The notes under the pieces are model-generated. The model searched no databases. It was given only the letters and a program-made list of their open reading frames with translations, and was not told where the DNA came from. A program made the translations under genes and the position numbers. 48,895 nt of DNA, taken from positions 1-48,895 of the forward strand of contig WRJI01000010.1 of the NCBI GenBank assembly GCA_009778595.1, read 5' to 3'. The DNA is from Peptococcaceae bacterium. Its GTDB lineage: Bacteria; Bacillota; Desulfitobacteriia; Desulfitobacteriales; Syntrophobotulaceae. Shown in pieces: positions 1 to 8,175 of this stretch (the stretch's first letter is position 1; each line of letters opens with the position of its first letter).

Positions 1-245
1 TGACAGAATCAGATAATATCGACATTCCTCAACCGATCCCTGTGAAATGTTCAGAAAGCGGACTTTGTCAGCATTACTACGTTTTCGGAATCCTTCTGCT
101 ATACGGCGGCACGTCTAAATTGAGAGGATAGCCCGAATACTTCATGCTTGGGAAACAACCCGGTTATACGGTAGACCTCAAGGGCAAAAGAGTGGGCTTT
201 TTGCCAAACAAAGAGATCTTCAAATGTTTTTGCCGGTTCTCTCAT
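1..245 (-). pseudogene. S23/four-helix-bundle protein, frameshifted, runs off window edge
   Basis: ATG at 245 opens a reading frame beginning [20 protein letters not shown], the hallmark N-terminus of the S23-type four-helix-bundle family (first seen in 23S rRNA intervening sequences; function unknown). The frame stops at 99-101 directly after SSQFRRAAV. Family members normally continue S-I-P-x-N-I-A-E-G-F. Here EGFRKRSNADK followed by VEECRYYLILS is present in another frame down to base 1, so about 16 nt (codons for roughly SIPxN plus one base) have been lost. This is inferred from family knowledge plus the sequence. The last 40 or so bases nearly match the separate S23 fragment near 28645, so this family is multicopy in the genome. 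Confidence 0.75.
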
Positions 246-352
246 ACCGAAATTTCCCCGATCGCTAACCAAGATAGTTGAGGCATTGCCTCCAAAGTTA
301 TTGTAGAATAATGGTGTCAAAACATTACTGCAATAAACAGAAGGAGGCAACC

Positions 353-1098
353 GTCGAGTAGCAAGGGCGCCTCGCGACGCCCAAGCCCTCCCAGATCCGT
401 GCATGCGCAATTAACGCACACGGCTCCTCATCGCGAGATTTGCGTCTGTTAGCCGTAGATACTTACCCGAATCCTTGGTTGTACCAAGGGAAAGATTTTG
501 AGCAATTCCTTGAATCCTTCCCATGTGTAACTGCGTTTCTGGCTCCTGCGATTTAACCATTTGAAGAGCAACCGAGTTGTTTGGTAGAAGTAGGTGTTGA
601 GGCTGACGCTGTTGTCGGTAATTCCGTAGTATTGGTAGTGACCGCGCAGTTTCATGTTTATTTCTGCTATGAGCGTACGGACTGGCAGGTGCCGATTTGT
701 TCTTATCCAGTCGTCTATTTCTGTGAGACGCATCCTCAACTTCTTTTTAGCCGTCTTTCGCTTGACCCGAAAATAACCTTTTTGGCTCTTGGAACAGTAG
801 TGCGTGAATCCCAGGAAATCGAAGGTTTCTGGTTTCCCTTGTCCCCTCTTTTTCCTGTTTTCTTCGGCGTACCTTCCGAATTCGATCAACCGCGTTTTCT
901 CTGGCTCAAGTTCCAGGCCGAACTTTTTGAATCGGTTCCTCATATCTTCCAGGAATCGTTCTGCTTCGTCTTTGTTCTGGAAGGTGGCCACTAGATCGTC
1001 TGCATAGACAACTAATCCACACTCTCCCCGGCATGTTGGTTTGAATTCTTTGTCGAACCACAGGACCAAGGCGTAGTGCATGTAGATGTTGGCTATTT
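353..1098 (-). mobile_element. Group II intron, 5'-truncated copy (RT C-terminus plus domains V/VI)
   Basis: Read leftwards, the element starts abruptly around 1098 inside reverse-transcriptase coding sequence. It continues through the maturase region to 449 and ends with a typical group II RNA 3' end. Domain V is the hairpin at about 394-427 (GAGCCGTGTGCG, TTAA loop, CGCATGCACGG). Domain VI is at about 357-388. The 3' terminus CTACTCGAC is at 353-361. The last nine bases fit bacterial group II introns of the common bacterial RT class. All 5' ribozyme domains and the RT N-terminus are missing, so it cannot splice or move by itself. Its 5' break joins a truncated GNAT gene. Confidence 0.85.
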
Positions 1099-1099
1099 G
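449..1099 (-). pseudogene. ltrA: Group II intron reverse transcriptase/maturase, C-terminal remnant
   Basis: About 215 residues remain. They begin at ANIYMHYALVLWF (usual family text: SPLLANIYLHxxLDxWF) and include the RT catalytic box VVYADDLV (YADD), the thumb/maturase X region with FDFLGFTHY, and the GHYQYYGI motif near the C-terminus. The finger part of the RT, with domains 0-4, is absent, so it cannot be active. The first in-frame ATG (1081) lies inside the conserved core and is not a genuine start. The C-terminus falls just upstream of intron domain V, as in intact introns. Confidence 0.85.
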
Positions 1100-1305
1100 C
1101 CTGCATCCACCATCATCAGGAACTCCGACACGTCTTCTTCATAACGAGCCGACAATTTACGGTGTCTGACCGCCGCCGACAAGGCATCCAAGTACGCATC
1201 CGCCACAATACCCCGGTATTCCGCCCGCCAACAATCGTCCAGAAAGACAGCGATCTCAAACAGCTCCTCCCTGCCGGCTCTAATGAATTGAAGGTCGTCC
1301 TTCAC
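1093..1305 (-). pseudogene. GNAT acetyltransferase, N-terminal fragment
   Basis: About 70 residues beginning at a GTG (1303-1305) placed seven bases after AAAGAGGT; another GTG at 1312-1314 is possible. The text FIRAGREELFEIAVFLDDCW followed by AEYRGIV resembles the first strand and helices of GNAT N-acetyltransferases, where acetyl-CoA-dependent transfer to an amine is usual. The acetyl-CoA binding motif A (Q/RxxGxG/A) is not present because the frame is cut after MMVDAGK, exactly where the group II intron remnant begins. Family assignment rests on an N-terminal resemblance only. Confidence 0.5.
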
Positions 1306-1451
1306 ATCAAGCACCTCTTTTGGTAGACTCCTCTTTCGGTAGACTCCTCTTTCAGAAGGCCCTCACCACCACAAAAATCCCTCGCCATGCATACGAACCC
1401 ATGAACCCTGGACACGTTATATTATACATCATGTCCTTCCGAGGTGATAGC

Positions 1452-4283
1452 GTGACACTCTGGTACGAAAAAGCCCCCACAGAAGCCCTCCAAGAACTCG
1501 CTTCTAACGCGGAAACAGGCTTATCCTCTCAATCGGTGGCGGAAAGACAGAAGCATTACGGCAAAAACCAATTTGAAGAACATAAACCCGAAAGCGTCCT
1601 CAGAAAAATCCTGCACACCCTGCGGGATGTGACGACCCTGATCCTCGTCCTGGCCGCCATCCTTTCGCTGGCCATGGGGCTCCACTATGGCGAGGGATAT
1701 ATCGAGTTCTTTGTCATTATAGGTATTGTCATTTTGAACATAACCCTGTCTGTCACTCAGGAACGCAGCGCCGAGAAATCCCTGGCGGCTCTCATGAACC
1801 TGAACAGCCCCACCAGTCTTGTCATCCGCAACGGTAAGCGGCAAGCAATCGACTCTATCGATCTGGTGCCGGGTGACATCTTGTTGCTCGAAACAGGGGA
1901 TCTTATCTCGGCCGACGCCCGCCTCTTAGAAAGCACCAATCTGGAGGTGGACGAATCCGCCTTAACCGGTGAAAGCATTCCCTCTGAAAAAAACCCCACC
2001 TTAGCGTCAGAACAAGGTGACTTTGCCTCGGCACAACCCTGCACAACCCCGGCGCAAGCTCACACCGTATCAAACGGAGACCGCTCTCCAAGCAAAATTC
2101 CGGTGGCAGACCAAAACAACATGGTCTTCTCCGGGTGCCTGGTAACCGCCGGGCGGGCCAAATCCCTCATAACCGCCATTGGTATGGAAACACAGATGGG
2201 CACCATCGCTAAATATTTGAACAACACCCAGAAGCTCAAAACCCCTCTGCAAACCAGGCTGGACAAAATCGGCAAAACCATCAGCCTCATCGCGATTATC
2301 GCCGCAGTTCTGGTTTTTTGTATCGACTTTTGGCGGGGCGCGGAACTATGGGAAACCATCTTTTTCGCCGTAACCCTCGCCGTTGCCGCCGTACCCGAAA
2401 CGCTGTCCTTGATTGTTACCCTTATCCTCGCCCACGGTGTCACCGAAATGGTTAAGAAAAACGCCCTCATTAGGAAACTGCCTGCTGTTGAAACCCTAGG
2501 CAGCACCTCGGTTATTTGCACCGACAAAACCGGCACCCTAACACAAAACCGCATGACAATCACACGCCTTTGGCAGAATACCGGCCCTTCTGAGGGCAGC
2601 ACCAGGGACAACGATGCCAACAATGATGCCATCAACGATGCCATCAACGATGCCAACCGGTTTGGTCATAATGACAACAGTTACCGCGACACCTCCGATT
2701 TCACGCCAACCCAAACAGCTTTCCTCAACAAACTGGCCCTGGTCTGCAACGCCACCGCCGAAGAAGCCCCTGACAACGGCGTAAAGATCATCGGTGACCC
2801 CACCGAAACAGCCATAATCCGCCTTCTTCATCAAAAAGGCGGCGACAAAAACGAATTAGAAAAAACCTATCCCCGCGTCGCCGAAATCCCCTTCTCCTCC
2901 GAACGCAAAATGATGACGACAATCCACCGGGATCCCCAAGGCGGATTCCTGGTTCTGACAAAAGGTGCGTACGATAAACTTCCGATACAGGAAAACCCAC
3001 AGGCCCATAATGTTCACGACGCCTTTGCCCGGGATGCCCTGCGCATCATTGCCCTTGGCAGCAATCATATCGACACCCTTCCGGAAGAGGGGGCCCTCAC
3101 CGGTGTTGAGCGGGACCTTCATTTCGAGGGCATGATCGGTATCATCGATCCGCCACGTCCGGAGTGTGCCGCCGCCATCGCCACCGCCAAAACCGCCGGT
3201 ATACGCACCGTCATGATCACCGGAGACCACGCGGCAACGGCAGGAGCCATTGCCCGGCAACTCGGTCTCCTTACCGAAAGCGATCAAATCATCACTGGCA
3301 TTGAGCTTGCCGCCATGAGCGACACGGCCCTTATCGAGAACGTCGCTCTCTATTCCGTATATGCCCGGGTATCGCCGGAAGATAAAATCCGCATCGTCCA
3401 AGCTTGGCAGGAACATGACGACGTTGTGGCTATGACAGGAGACGGGGTTAACGACGCCCCGGCACTCAAAGCGGCCGACGTCGGCGTCGCCATGGGAATC
3501 AACGGTACTGAAGTCGCCAAAAGCACCTCAGACATCATTCTGACCGACGACAACTTTAGCACCATCGTGGATACCGTCCATAAAGGCCGGGACGTTTTCT
3601 CCAACATCCGCAAAACCGTATATTTCCTTTTGGTTTGCAATTTTTCGGAAATCGTCATTATCCTGGGCTCCCAACTCATCGGTATGGGGATGCCGCTCAC
3701 ACCCATTATGCTTTTGTTGATCAATATCCTTGGCGATGGCATCCCCGGTCTCCAGCTGGCATACGAAACTTCCGACCCACGCATCATGCAGAGACATCCT
3801 ATCCGCCGCAACGAAAGTCTCTTTGAAGGTCTTCAATTCGTTATTGTCAAGCAAACCATTGCCCTGGTCATCGTCGCTTGGATTGCCTACTATCTTGGCG
3901 CCTATGTATTCCTGACAGATGCCGCACCCCCTTCTCACATCATAGGTCAAACCATGACTTTTCTGGTGGTCGGGTGGACGTCTATCCTCCATGTGTTCAC
4001 CGTGCGCAGCCGCAAATCCATCTTCCGGCGCACAATCAAAGACACTCCCCGCATCGTCATCAGCGCTGCGGCGATGATCGCTCTGTTCGCTCTGTTCGTC
4101 CTCATTCCCCAATGCGCCGCCATTTTTGGCATGGTAACCATCAGGCCTGTCCATTGGCTGATTGTTATCGGTCTTTCGATTGTGCCCACAATAACCGCCG
4201 AGATCGGCAAAGCCCTTCAGAATCAAGGAGAAGCACAACGGTATAAGCGTCGCCTGGTTCAGCATACGTTGCCGGATTCTTGA
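1452..4283 (+). CDS. P-type (P2, Ca2+-type) cation-transporting ATPase
   Basis: An inner-membrane pump coupling ATP hydrolysis to cation export, probably Ca2+ by family resemblance (PMR1/SERCA type). The GTG at 1452 follows GAGGTGAT at a good distance; earlier in-frame ATGs lack a ribosome site. About 943 residues. In order: cation-ATPase N-domain, actuator loop with TGES near residue 173, phosphorylation site DKTGT with Asp near 358, nucleotide-binding domain with KGAYD, hinge TGDGVNDAP near 663, and a C-terminal set of membrane helices (NFSEI, then NILGDGIPG). The M4 motif reads PETLSL where SERCA-type pumps have PEGLPA, so ion selectivity is uncertain. A low-complexity NDAINDAIND run (12-nt repeat, about 2618-2660) lies in the nucleotide-binding domain. 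It ends 9 bp from the convergent gene on its right. Confidence 0.9.
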   Translation: MTLWYEKAPTEALQELASNAETGLSSQSVAERQKHYGKNQFEEHKPESVLRKILHTLRDVTTLILVLAAILSLAMGLHYGEGYIEFFVIIGIVILNITLSVTQERSAEKSLAALMNLNSPTSLVIRNGKRQAIDSIDLVPGDILLLETGDLISADARLLESTNLEVDESALTGESIPSEKNPTLASEQGDFASAQPCTTPAQAHTVSNGDRSPSKIPVADQNNMVFSGCLVTAGRAKSLITAIGMETQMGTIAKYLNNTQKLKTPLQTRLDKIGKTISLIAIIAAVLVFCIDFWRGAELWETIFFAVTLAVAAVPETLSLIVTLILAHGVTEMVKKNALIRKLPAVETLGSTSVICTDKTGTLTQNRMTITRLWQNTGPSEGSTRDNDANNDAINDAINDANRFGHNDNSYRDTSDFTPTQTAFLNKLALVCNATAEEAPDNGVKIIGDPTETAIIRLLHQKGGDKNELEKTYPRVAEIPFSSERKMMTTIHRDPQGGFLVLTKGAYDKLPIQENPQAHNVHDAFARDALRIIALGSNHIDTLPEEGALTGVERDLHFEGMIGIIDPPRPECAAAIATAKTAGIRTVMITGDHAATAGAIARQLGLLTESDQIITGIELAAMSDTALIENVALYSVYARVSPEDKIRIVQAWQEHDDVVAMTGDGVNDAPALKAADVGVAMGINGTEVAKSTSDIILTDDNFSTIVDTVHKGRDVFSNIRKTVYFLLVCNFSEIVIILGSQLIGMGMPLTPIMLLLINILGDGIPGLQLAYETSDPRIMQRHPIRRNESLFEGLQFVIVKQTIALVIVAWIAYYLGAYVFLTDAAPPSHIIGQTMTFLVVGWTSILHVFTVRSRKSIFRRTIKDTPRIVISAAAMIALFALFVLIPQCAAIFGMVTIRPVHWLIVIGLSIVPTITAEIGKALQNQGEAQRYKRRLVQHTLPDS

Positions 4284-4292
4284 CCGGAGGGG

Positions 4293-4751
4293 CTATTCCT
4301 CTTCCTCTTCCTCCTCTTCATCATCTTCATCTTCTTCTTCCTCATCGAAATACTCATCATCATATTGAACCACTGTCCCCACACTTTTTAGGATGAGAGG
4401 AGCAAGGGTTGGTTCGTCAATAACACGGAGCACCTTTATCTGAAATTGCCATTCATCCCCGTAATCAAATATATACAGGAACTTATCCCCTTTGTTAAAA
4501 TGAAACATTGACAGTTTGACCTTGTTGGTAAAACCGCGTGCGCCATCCAATTCGCCGCCGGGACACACATATTCCGAATCACTGTCCCAAGCACGGCCAT
4601 TCATGAAGAATGAATGCATATGGTCATCAAAAAAATTAAAGGCAAACAGTATCTCCGAACTCAATTCTTGTAGTGTGACCTCATCGCTAATCCGGATATG
4701 CCTGTAACACCCGGGGCCAACGGAAACGCTTAAAACCAATGATCTTCCCAT
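4293..4751 (-). CDS. Plasmid pRiA4b ORF3-like protein with acidic tail
   Basis: About 152 residues from the ATG at 4749-4751, which follows GAAGGAGC; a longer frame starting at 4784 has no such site and covers the promoter. The text FDYGDEWQFQIKV is the signature of the pRiA4b ORF3-like family (PF07929), found on plasmids, in IS1096-type elements and in many chromosomes; its function is not established. The C-terminus is a run of almost only Asp and Glu (about 17 acidic residues), which could be DNA-mimic or simply low complexity. It is convergent with the ATPase gene, with only 9 bp between the stops. Confidence 0.8.
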   Translation of the reverse strand: MGRSLVLSVSVGPGCYRHIRISDEVTLQELSSEILFAFNFFDDHMHSFFMNGRAWDSDSEYVCPGGELDGARGFTNKVKLSMFHFNKGDKFLYIFDYGDEWQFQIKVLRVIDEPTLAPLILKSVGTVVQYDDEYFDEEEEDEDDEEEEEEEE

Positions 4752-4786
4752 GTCAGTGCTCCTTCCCCTTATACATTTTTGCATTC

Positions 4787-4815
4787 ATTATACTAAAGGG
4801 TGAACTTCTCCGCAA
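4787..4815 (-). promoter_or_regulatory. Sigma-A-type promoter of the pRiA4b ORF3-like gene
   Basis: TTGCGG (-35, 4810-4815) and TATAAT (-10, 4787-4792) with a 17-bp spacer, read leftwards. It lies 35 bp upstream of the chosen ATG and so also argues against the longer reading frame. Confidence 0.7.
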
Positions 4816-4875
4816 GGAAACAGAAGCGTGCACTGTCATGCGCTGTTACTGTGATGTTGCGCTGTTACAGGATTC

Positions 4876-4904
4876 TTGACGAGGCCATGGATTCGCGTTA
4901 TGAT
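4876..4904 (+). promoter_or_regulatory. Sigma-A-type promoter of the WG-repeat lipoprotein gene
   Basis: TTGACG (4876-4881), 17-bp spacer, TATGAT (4899-4904), about 38 bp ahead of the start codon at 4943. Confidence 0.75.
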
Positions 4905-4942
4905 TTTATTCACATCTAACTTTTTTAACGGAGGGACGAAAA

Positions 4943-5773
4943 ATGAAGAACCCCATACCCCTTTTGACAGCCATCCTGGTCATGTTTCTTGTTACCGGAT
5001 GCACAGGAGGCCTAGAGCAAAAGGAACCCTTGGACAAGGAACCCTTAGCCAAGGAACCCTTGGACGCAGCTTTGGTCGACTATACTTGGATTGTTGAACC
5101 TAAGCTCGATTATATTGGTATTTATTACCACCCGGGCCGTTGCAGCACGAACTATAGTGATGAGGATGGCACTTTTTTCGCAGCCATTGCCTCAGATGAC
5201 CCCGGCTGGATCATCAGCACTGAGACCGGCGAAACAATCGAACCGCATTTTGGACATGGCTACGGTGGAGATGTTATGTTGGTTTATGATCCGGAAAAGG
5301 GCAAATATGGTGTTATTACTGCCGAAGATCCCATAGGGACCCTTAGGATGTATGACAATTGGAGCAAAGCTGTCGCCGCCGGAATCGGGAACAAGGGACT
5401 GTTGTTTCCGGTACAGGAAATCAAAATAACCAAAGAGGATGTCGATCCGCAACGCGAAATCTATTTCCACGGAGAAGACCTTGCTTATCCTAACGCCGGA
5501 AATTATATATCAGAGGAAAGGTATGCTGTTGCCGACAAAGACGGGCTTCTAACAGACTTCGTTTATAGCGCTCCCGACAGGCACTGTATAAACCAATACT
5601 CACCACACATCACAGAATCCCTTCCTATGGAGGTAGATGGCAAATGGGGCTTCGTAGGAACTGATGGCAAGTATGTTATTGAACCTATTTTTGAAGATGC
5701 CGTGAGTATTGATCACCAAAGGGCTTTTGTTTGTTGGGATGGCAAATGGGGAATCCTCCGCATTGATGCCTAA
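4943..5773 (+). CDS. WG-repeat lipoprotein
   Basis: A 276-residue secreted lipoprotein anchored outside the membrane. The ATG at 4943 follows GGAGGGACGAAAA. The first 20 or so residues form a hydrophobic signal ending in a lipobox, VTGC, with Cys at about position 20 as the lipidation site. A short tandem linker, KEPLDKEPLAKEPL (15-nt DNA unit, about 5023-5070), follows the lipobox. The rest contains WG-type repeats, clearest at the C-terminus (KWGFVGTDGKYVIEPIF and KWGILRID). WG-repeat proteins are widespread in Clostridia and probably serve in surface binding; no enzymatic residues are recognisable. It has its own promoter, and the next gene also has one. Confidence 0.85.
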   Translation: MKNPIPLLTAILVMFLVTGCTGGLEQKEPLDKEPLAKEPLDAALVDYTWIVEPKLDYIGIYYHPGRCSTNYSDEDGTFFAAIASDDPGWIISTETGETIEPHFGHGYGGDVMLVYDPEKGKYGVITAEDPIGTLRMYDNWSKAVAAGIGNKGLLFPVQEIKITKEDVDPQREIYFHGEDLAYPNAGNYISEERYAVADKDGLLTDFVYSAPDRHCINQYSPHITESLPMEVDGKWGFVGTDGKYVIEPIFEDAVSIDHQRAFVCWDGKWGILRIDA

Positions 5774-5800
5774 CCTCTATTTTTTCTGAGTTGTTTTTCC

Positions 5801-5829
5801 TTGACTTCAAGGGAATCCTGTACTATGAT
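5801..5829 (+). promoter_or_regulatory. Sigma-A-type promoter of the PSYGQQ-repeat gene
   Basis: TTGACT (5801-5806), 17-bp spacer, TATGAT (5824-5829), 31 bp before the ATG at 5861. The spacing and hexamers are close to those of the promoter of the preceding gene. Confidence 0.75.
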
Positions 5830-5860
5830 GTCATTAAATTGACGTCTGGGAGGAATCTGT

Positions 5861-6637
5861 ATGATTATTTGGGGTACGAGGTCTTTTGTAAAAGCACTTA
5901 TAGCTTTAGGCCTCCAACAGTGTTCTCATTGTAACAATACCGCTCAATGGCAATTGTACAGAGTCCGGACATGGTTTACGCTTTTCTTTATCCCTATTTT
6001 CCCAATTGGCTGGAAATACTTTGTTGCTTGTTCTGTATGTGAACAAGGTCAGCGAATCACGACGAAACAGGCCAAAGAGATTCTAAATAACCGGGATAAT
6101 TCGAGTTCCGCCAACCAGCCCTCTCCGTATGCTCAACAACCTTCACACGAGCTACAACCTTCACACGAGCAACAGCCATCCTATGGGCAACAGCCTTCCA
6201 ATGGGCAACAGCCTTCCTATGGGCTACAACCTTCCTATGGACAACAGCCTTCCTATGGGCAACAGCCTTCCTATGGACAACAGCCTTCCTATGGGCAACA
6301 ACCTTCCTATGGGCAACAGCCTTATTATGGGCAACAGCCTTCCTATGGACAACAGCCTTCCTATGGGCAACAGCCTTCTTATGGACAACAACCTTCCTAT
6401 GGACAACAACCTTCCTATGGACAACAACCTTCCTATGGACAACAGCCATCCTATGGGCAACAGCCTTCCTATGGGCAACAGCCTTTTTATGGACAACAAC
6501 CTTCCTATGGACAACAGCCTTCCTATGGACAACAGCCTTCCTATGGGCAATCCTCTCAGTATGGGCAACAAACTGCATCGGAGCAGCAGCCTTTGCAGAA
6601 CCAACAAGGGGGAAACCCCTACCAACGCCAAACGTAG
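5861..6637 (+). CDS. Zinc-ribbon membrane-associated protein with FUS-like PSYGQQ repeat tail
   Basis: 258 residues; ATG preceded by GGGAGGAATCTGT. Residues 1-70 are a zinc-ribbon of the type with two CxxC knuckles (CSHC near 21, CSVC near 58) separated by a hydrophobic hairpin ([13 protein letters not shown]), as in small conserved zinc-ribbon proteins that sit at the membrane. Residues from about 85 to 235 are about 24 consecutive hexapeptides, mostly PSYGQQ, with a few variants ([24 protein letters not shown]). This is very close in composition to the prion-like SYGQQ domain of eukaryotic FUS-family proteins. A short Gln/Asn-rich end follows. The repeat is a nearly exact 18-bp DNA tandem, so copy number is probably variable. 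Three other frames are also open through the repeat, which is a by-product of its period. Function unknown. Confidence 0.85.
   Translation: MIIWGTRSFVKALIALGLQQCSHCNNTAQWQLYRVRTWFTLFFIPIFPIGWKYFVACSVCEQGQRITTKQAKEILNNRDNSSSANQPSPYAQQPSHELQPSHEQQPSYGQQPSNGQQPSYGLQPSYGQQPSYGQQPSYGQQPSYGQQPSYGQQPYYGQQPSYGQQPSYGQQPSYGQQPSYGQQPSYGQQPSYGQQPSYGQQPSYGQQPFYGQQPSYGQQPSYGQQPSYGQSSQYGQQTASEQQPLQNQQGGNPYQRQT
6117..6561 (+). repeat. 18-bp coding minisatellite (PSYGQQ units)
   Basis: About 24 head-to-tail 18-bp units, typically CCTTCCTATGGGCAACAG or the same with GGACAACA. Most differences are silent (GGG/GGA, CAG/CAA), which suggests selection on the peptide or recent amplification of a few unit types. 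Units at the left end are the most divergent. Confidence 0.95.
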
Positions 6638-6730
6638 CAAGCCGGTTACCCTGTTCGCTATTCGCCTGTGAATATTAATTCTTCAGGATTCTTCCTTATA
6701 AGGCAACTTGTGCAAGTTCTTCCTCATATA

Positions 6731-6751
6731 CTGTATGTGAGAAACATACAG
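6731..6751 (+). promoter_or_regulatory. 8-bp perfect inverted repeat next to a ribosome binding site
   Basis: CTGTATGT, 5-nt spacer, ACATACAG, ending 13 bp before the ATG at 6765 and touching the AGGAGG. It also lies just after a possible -10 (TATACT, 6728-6733). It could be an operator or an RNA hairpin controlling ribosome access; the sequence does not decide between them. Confidence 0.5.
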
Positions 6752-6764
6752 GAGGAAGAATTTC

Positions 6765-6959
6765 ATGAGTGTCCCAGATGAACGTAAAAATCCGGATGTG
6801 CTTTTGACTCTGGAAAAGAACTTGATAGGGATATCACAAGAGGATTTGATAGCTGCCGGCAGAATTCCCGACTACATGACTAAAGCCTTTCGCCCACAGT
6901 GCTTGGGCAACTGTTCGGTCTGTCCACAAAGAGAAGCGTGTTTGGGAAAAGATGATTAA
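6765..6959 (+). CDS. Small Cys-rich protein of unknown function
   Basis: 64 residues with a strong AGGAGG site seven bases upstream of the ATG. The C-terminus contains CLGNCSVCPQREAC, a CxxxCxxCxxxxxC arrangement that could bind zinc or an iron-sulfur cluster. The N-terminal part (DVLLTLEKNLIGISQEDLIA) is predicted helical. No known family is recognised. The dyad at 6731-6751 suggests regulated expression. Convergent with the AIR-synthase-like gene, with about 33 bp between the stops and no clear terminator. Confidence 0.75.
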   Translation: MSVPDERKNPDVLLTLEKNLIGISQEDLIAAGRIPDYMTKAFRPQCLGNCSVCPQREACLGKDD

Positions 6960-6992
6960 TCCACGCTAACCCACTTTAAATCCATCGAACAA

Positions 6993-8114
6993 TCATAACT
7001 GCGGCAACTCCAACAATCTCCATAACTCTTCGGCTACCGCCCCGGCAATATCCTTGCGTCCGTCAAGGGTATCCTTGCGTCCGTCAGGGGTATCCTTGCG
7101 TCCGTCAGGGGTATCCTTGCATCCGTCAGGGGTATCCTTGCTTGTATCAAGCTTATCCCCCATCACGCCAACTACCGCCGCATTTATTCCGGCCTTCTCA
7201 AGCCTCTGCAAGGCTTCGTCCCGGTACCGTTGTGGTACCACTGCCAGCAACACCCCAGAGGAAATCAATCTAAACGGATCGAAGTTCAATTCCCGAGCCG
7301 CTTTGCGCGTCAGGGGAGAAACAGGCACTTGCTGTTCGTTAATCTGTATGACCCGGCCACAGGCTTGACTCAATTCCTCCATGCCTCCGACCAACCCTCC
7401 TTCGGTCGGATCATGCATAACGACAGCCAAGTCTCGAATTAAAGCCGCTTCGGGTATGATAGAAAGACGCTCTTTCCATTTTATAACCGTTTTGAGCTCT
7501 TGCTCCGTTAATAGAGACAGCAGATCCGGCCTGTCGCCGGCTAATATGGCCATTCCTTCAAGGCCGGCGTGTTTGGTCATCAAGACTACATCCCCTTGAT
7601 TGGTTTGGCCGGCATCGTAACTGTATTGTGACGGACCCATCATGGTTCCGACAATGACAGGTTGAGCATAGCGGGATGTTATTTCGGTGTGACCGCCAAC
7701 GACAGCCACACCGATCCGTCGACAGCTTTCATCAATCTCAGCCATAATAGCTCGGGCTCGTTCAAGACCGTTATGATGGGGGATTATAAGTGTAACCAGA
7801 AAATAACGCGGGTCTCCGCCTTTGCAGGCGATGTCATTGGCGTTGACCGCAACAAGGAGATGGCCCGCGCCTTTCTGAGCCCCGACTATTGGATCGCTTG
7901 AAGCGACAAGATATGCCCCTTCCGGCCAGCGAATCACCGCCGCGTCCTCACCGATTCCGGGACCACATAAGACTTCTTCCCTGGTGGTACCATGCCATTT
8001 GAGTAAGTCCGCCAGCAGAAGGGGAGGTAGTTTGCCCTCCGGTACATACTCGGGGTTCATGGGCCGGTGGGCGGGGCTCGGCCACCGGTATTCGGAGGGT
8101 CTTTCTTTGCTCAT
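6993..8114 (-). CDS. AIR synthase-related (PurM/HypE-like) protein
   Basis: 373 residues of the PurM-like ATP-binding superfamily (HypE, ThiL, SelD and PurM relatives). Recognisable segments are GPGIGEDAAVI near residue 50, YLVASSDPIVGA near 70, the substrate-loop text NANDIACKGGDPRYFLVTL, VVGGHTEIT near 140, and HDPTEGGLVGG near 235 (compare HDATEGG in HypE). The C-terminal cysteine that carries the carbamoyl group in HypE is missing and there are no hydrogenase genes nearby, so HypE activity is not supported. About 30 extra residues near the C-terminus are KDTPDGR heptads made by a 21-bp DNA repeat (about 7060-7147). The gene follows gyrA on the same strand with a 61-bp gap. The start is weakly supported; a later ATG near 8060 is an alternative. 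Confidence 0.8.
   Translation of the reverse strand: MSKERPSEYRWPSPAHRPMNPEYVPEGKLPPLLLADLLKWHGTTREEVLCGPGIGEDAAVIRWPEGAYLVASSDPIVGAQKGAGHLLVAVNANDIACKGGDPRYFLVTLIIPHHNGLERARAIMAEIDESCRRIGVAVVGGHTEITSRYAQPVIVGTMMGPSQYSYDAGQTNQGDVVLMTKHAGLEGMAILAGDRPDLLSLLTEQELKTVIKWKERLSIIPEAALIRDLAVVMHDPTEGGLVGGMEELSQACGRVIQINEQQVPVSPLTRKAARELNFDPFRLISSGVLLAVVPQRYRDEALQRLEKAGINAAVVGVMGDKLDTSKDTPDGCKDTPDGRKDTPDGRKDTLDGRKDIAGAVAEELWRLLELPQL
7060..7147 (-). repeat. 21-bp in-frame minisatellite in the AIR synthase-like gene
   Basis: Four tandem units of GTATCCTTGCGTCCGTCAGGG (written on the plus strand, last base shared), encoding KDTPDGR-type heptapeptides close to the protein C-terminus. Related proteins do not usually have this segment. 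Confidence 0.85.
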
Positions 8115-8175
8115 CTCTTATCGCTCAACTCGCTTGTTCGTTTTTTGATGTTCGTTCATGAGTCTTCAATTCCGA

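Noticed and set aside
6057-6671. Three further long open frames through the PSYGQQ repeat (two antisense, one sense)
   Set aside because: An 18-bp repeat without stop codons is open in several frames automatically; only the frame with zinc-ribbon N-terminus, promoter and ribosome site is real.
6993-8114. HypE of a hydrogenase maturation system
   Set aside because: The C-terminal Cys motif and all hydrogenase genes are missing; only the PurM-like fold is supported.
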